64,000 bases of DNA from Halorhabdus sp. BNX81 (lineage in GTDB: Archaea; Halobacteriota; Halobacteria; Halobacteriales; Haloarculaceae), in NCBI RefSeq assembly GCF_029229925.1, contig NZ_CP107254.1, positions 1,612,001 through 1,676,000 on the forward strand, in the 5' to 3' direction. Within the stretch, counting starts at the first letter, position 1. The number at the start of each line of letters is the position of its first letter. Of this stretch, positions 63,910 through 64,000 are shown piece by piece. The translations under genes were made by a program, and so were the position numbers. Below the pieces are notes generated by a model, which was not told the origin of the DNA, ran no database searches, and saw nothing but the letters and a program-made list of their open reading frames with translations.

Positions 63910-64000
63910 TCACTCGGATTCGTCGACGTCCAGTCGGTCGCTGGATCCATTCCCCGAAGTCACTCGCTGGCGCAGACGACTCCCGATGGCCCGTAGTCGA
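63910..64000 (-). CDS. C-terminal end of an upstream gene, partial
   Basis: A minus-strand frame enters from the right edge and ends with TGA at 63912-63910, one base before the MMPL ATG. The visible 29 residues begin RLRAIGSRLRQR and end DRLDVDESE, a basic stretch then an acidic tail, typical of the cytosolic end of a membrane-anchored protein. In other haloarchaea, MMPL genes often follow a gene for an export accessory protein (COG1361 type); that identity is only inference. Confidence 0.5.
   Translation of the reverse strand, partial: RLRAIGSRLRQRVTSGNGSSDRLDVDESE

Overview
The window is a stretch of haloarchaeal chromosome (class Halobacteria). The evidence is high GC with strongly acidic proteins, TATA boxes about 25-30 nt before many start codons (leaderless transcripts), Tat-type lipoproteins with Thr/Pro/Glu linkers, and gene families such as TbsP, archaeal LonB, a tail-less thermosome subunit, pelota, RqcH, ThyX and many short haloarchaeal winged-helix proteins. 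The genus cannot be fixed from sequence alone; a Haloarculaceae-type organism (for example Halorhabdus-like) is only a guess. Most of the window is conserved core genome. No insertion sequence, CRISPR array, rRNA or tRNA was recognised.

Layout. 1-6.4 kb: the end of a membrane protein, an AMP-ligase-like fragment protein, a DUF63 membrane protein, an orphan YcaO protein with a fused E1-like N-terminus, the regulator TbsP behind a palindromic promoter, and glyA. 6.5-13 kb: a large Tat lipoprotein with six repeats, folD, a zinc-ribbon protein, a 500-bp gap with a strong candidate for an unannotated structured RNA, a PadR regulator and mutY. 13-20 kb: an ABC exporter, a small HTH protein divergent from ilvE, an FMN reductase, a YIP1 protein and an S1-OB-DHH protein that has lost the DHH catalytic motifs. 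20-26 kb: a translation and ribosome-rescue block, elp3 / vapBC / rqcH / pelA. 26-37 kb: histidine kinase, PPOX-fold flavin/F420 protein, MBL hydrolase, bacterial-type leuS, then a TetR / prenyl-synthase-like / MMPL exporter locus and glmU. 38-46 kb: LiaF-like protein, metG, an NfeD-stomatin pair and several small regulators. 46-52.8 kb: methyltransferase, glycosyltransferase, amidohydrolase, thermosome, lipoprotein, CruF-like protein, SAM hydrolase and nadM. 53-64 kb: lonB with a CPBP protease, an MGMT-like protein lacking the acceptor cysteine, a PH/helical/Mrr-like protein, an actin-like protein, thyX and a second MMPL exporter.

Functional links. glyA, folD and thyX are three steps of folate one-carbon metabolism. 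elp3, rqcH, pelA, leuS and metG serve translation and its quality control; lonB, the CPBP protease, NfeD/stomatin and the thermosome serve protein quality control at the membrane and in the cytosol. A recurring theme is enzyme folds that lack their catalytic residues: the DHH protein, the MGMT-like protein, the prenyl-synthase-like protein, the Mrr-like domain and the ANL fragment. The observations I consider most worth following are the candidate RNA at about 10.93-11.03 kb, the TATA-spanning palindrome in front of vapBC, the PH/Mrr-like protein with exact 13-residue repeats beside an actin homologue, and the orphan YcaO fusion.
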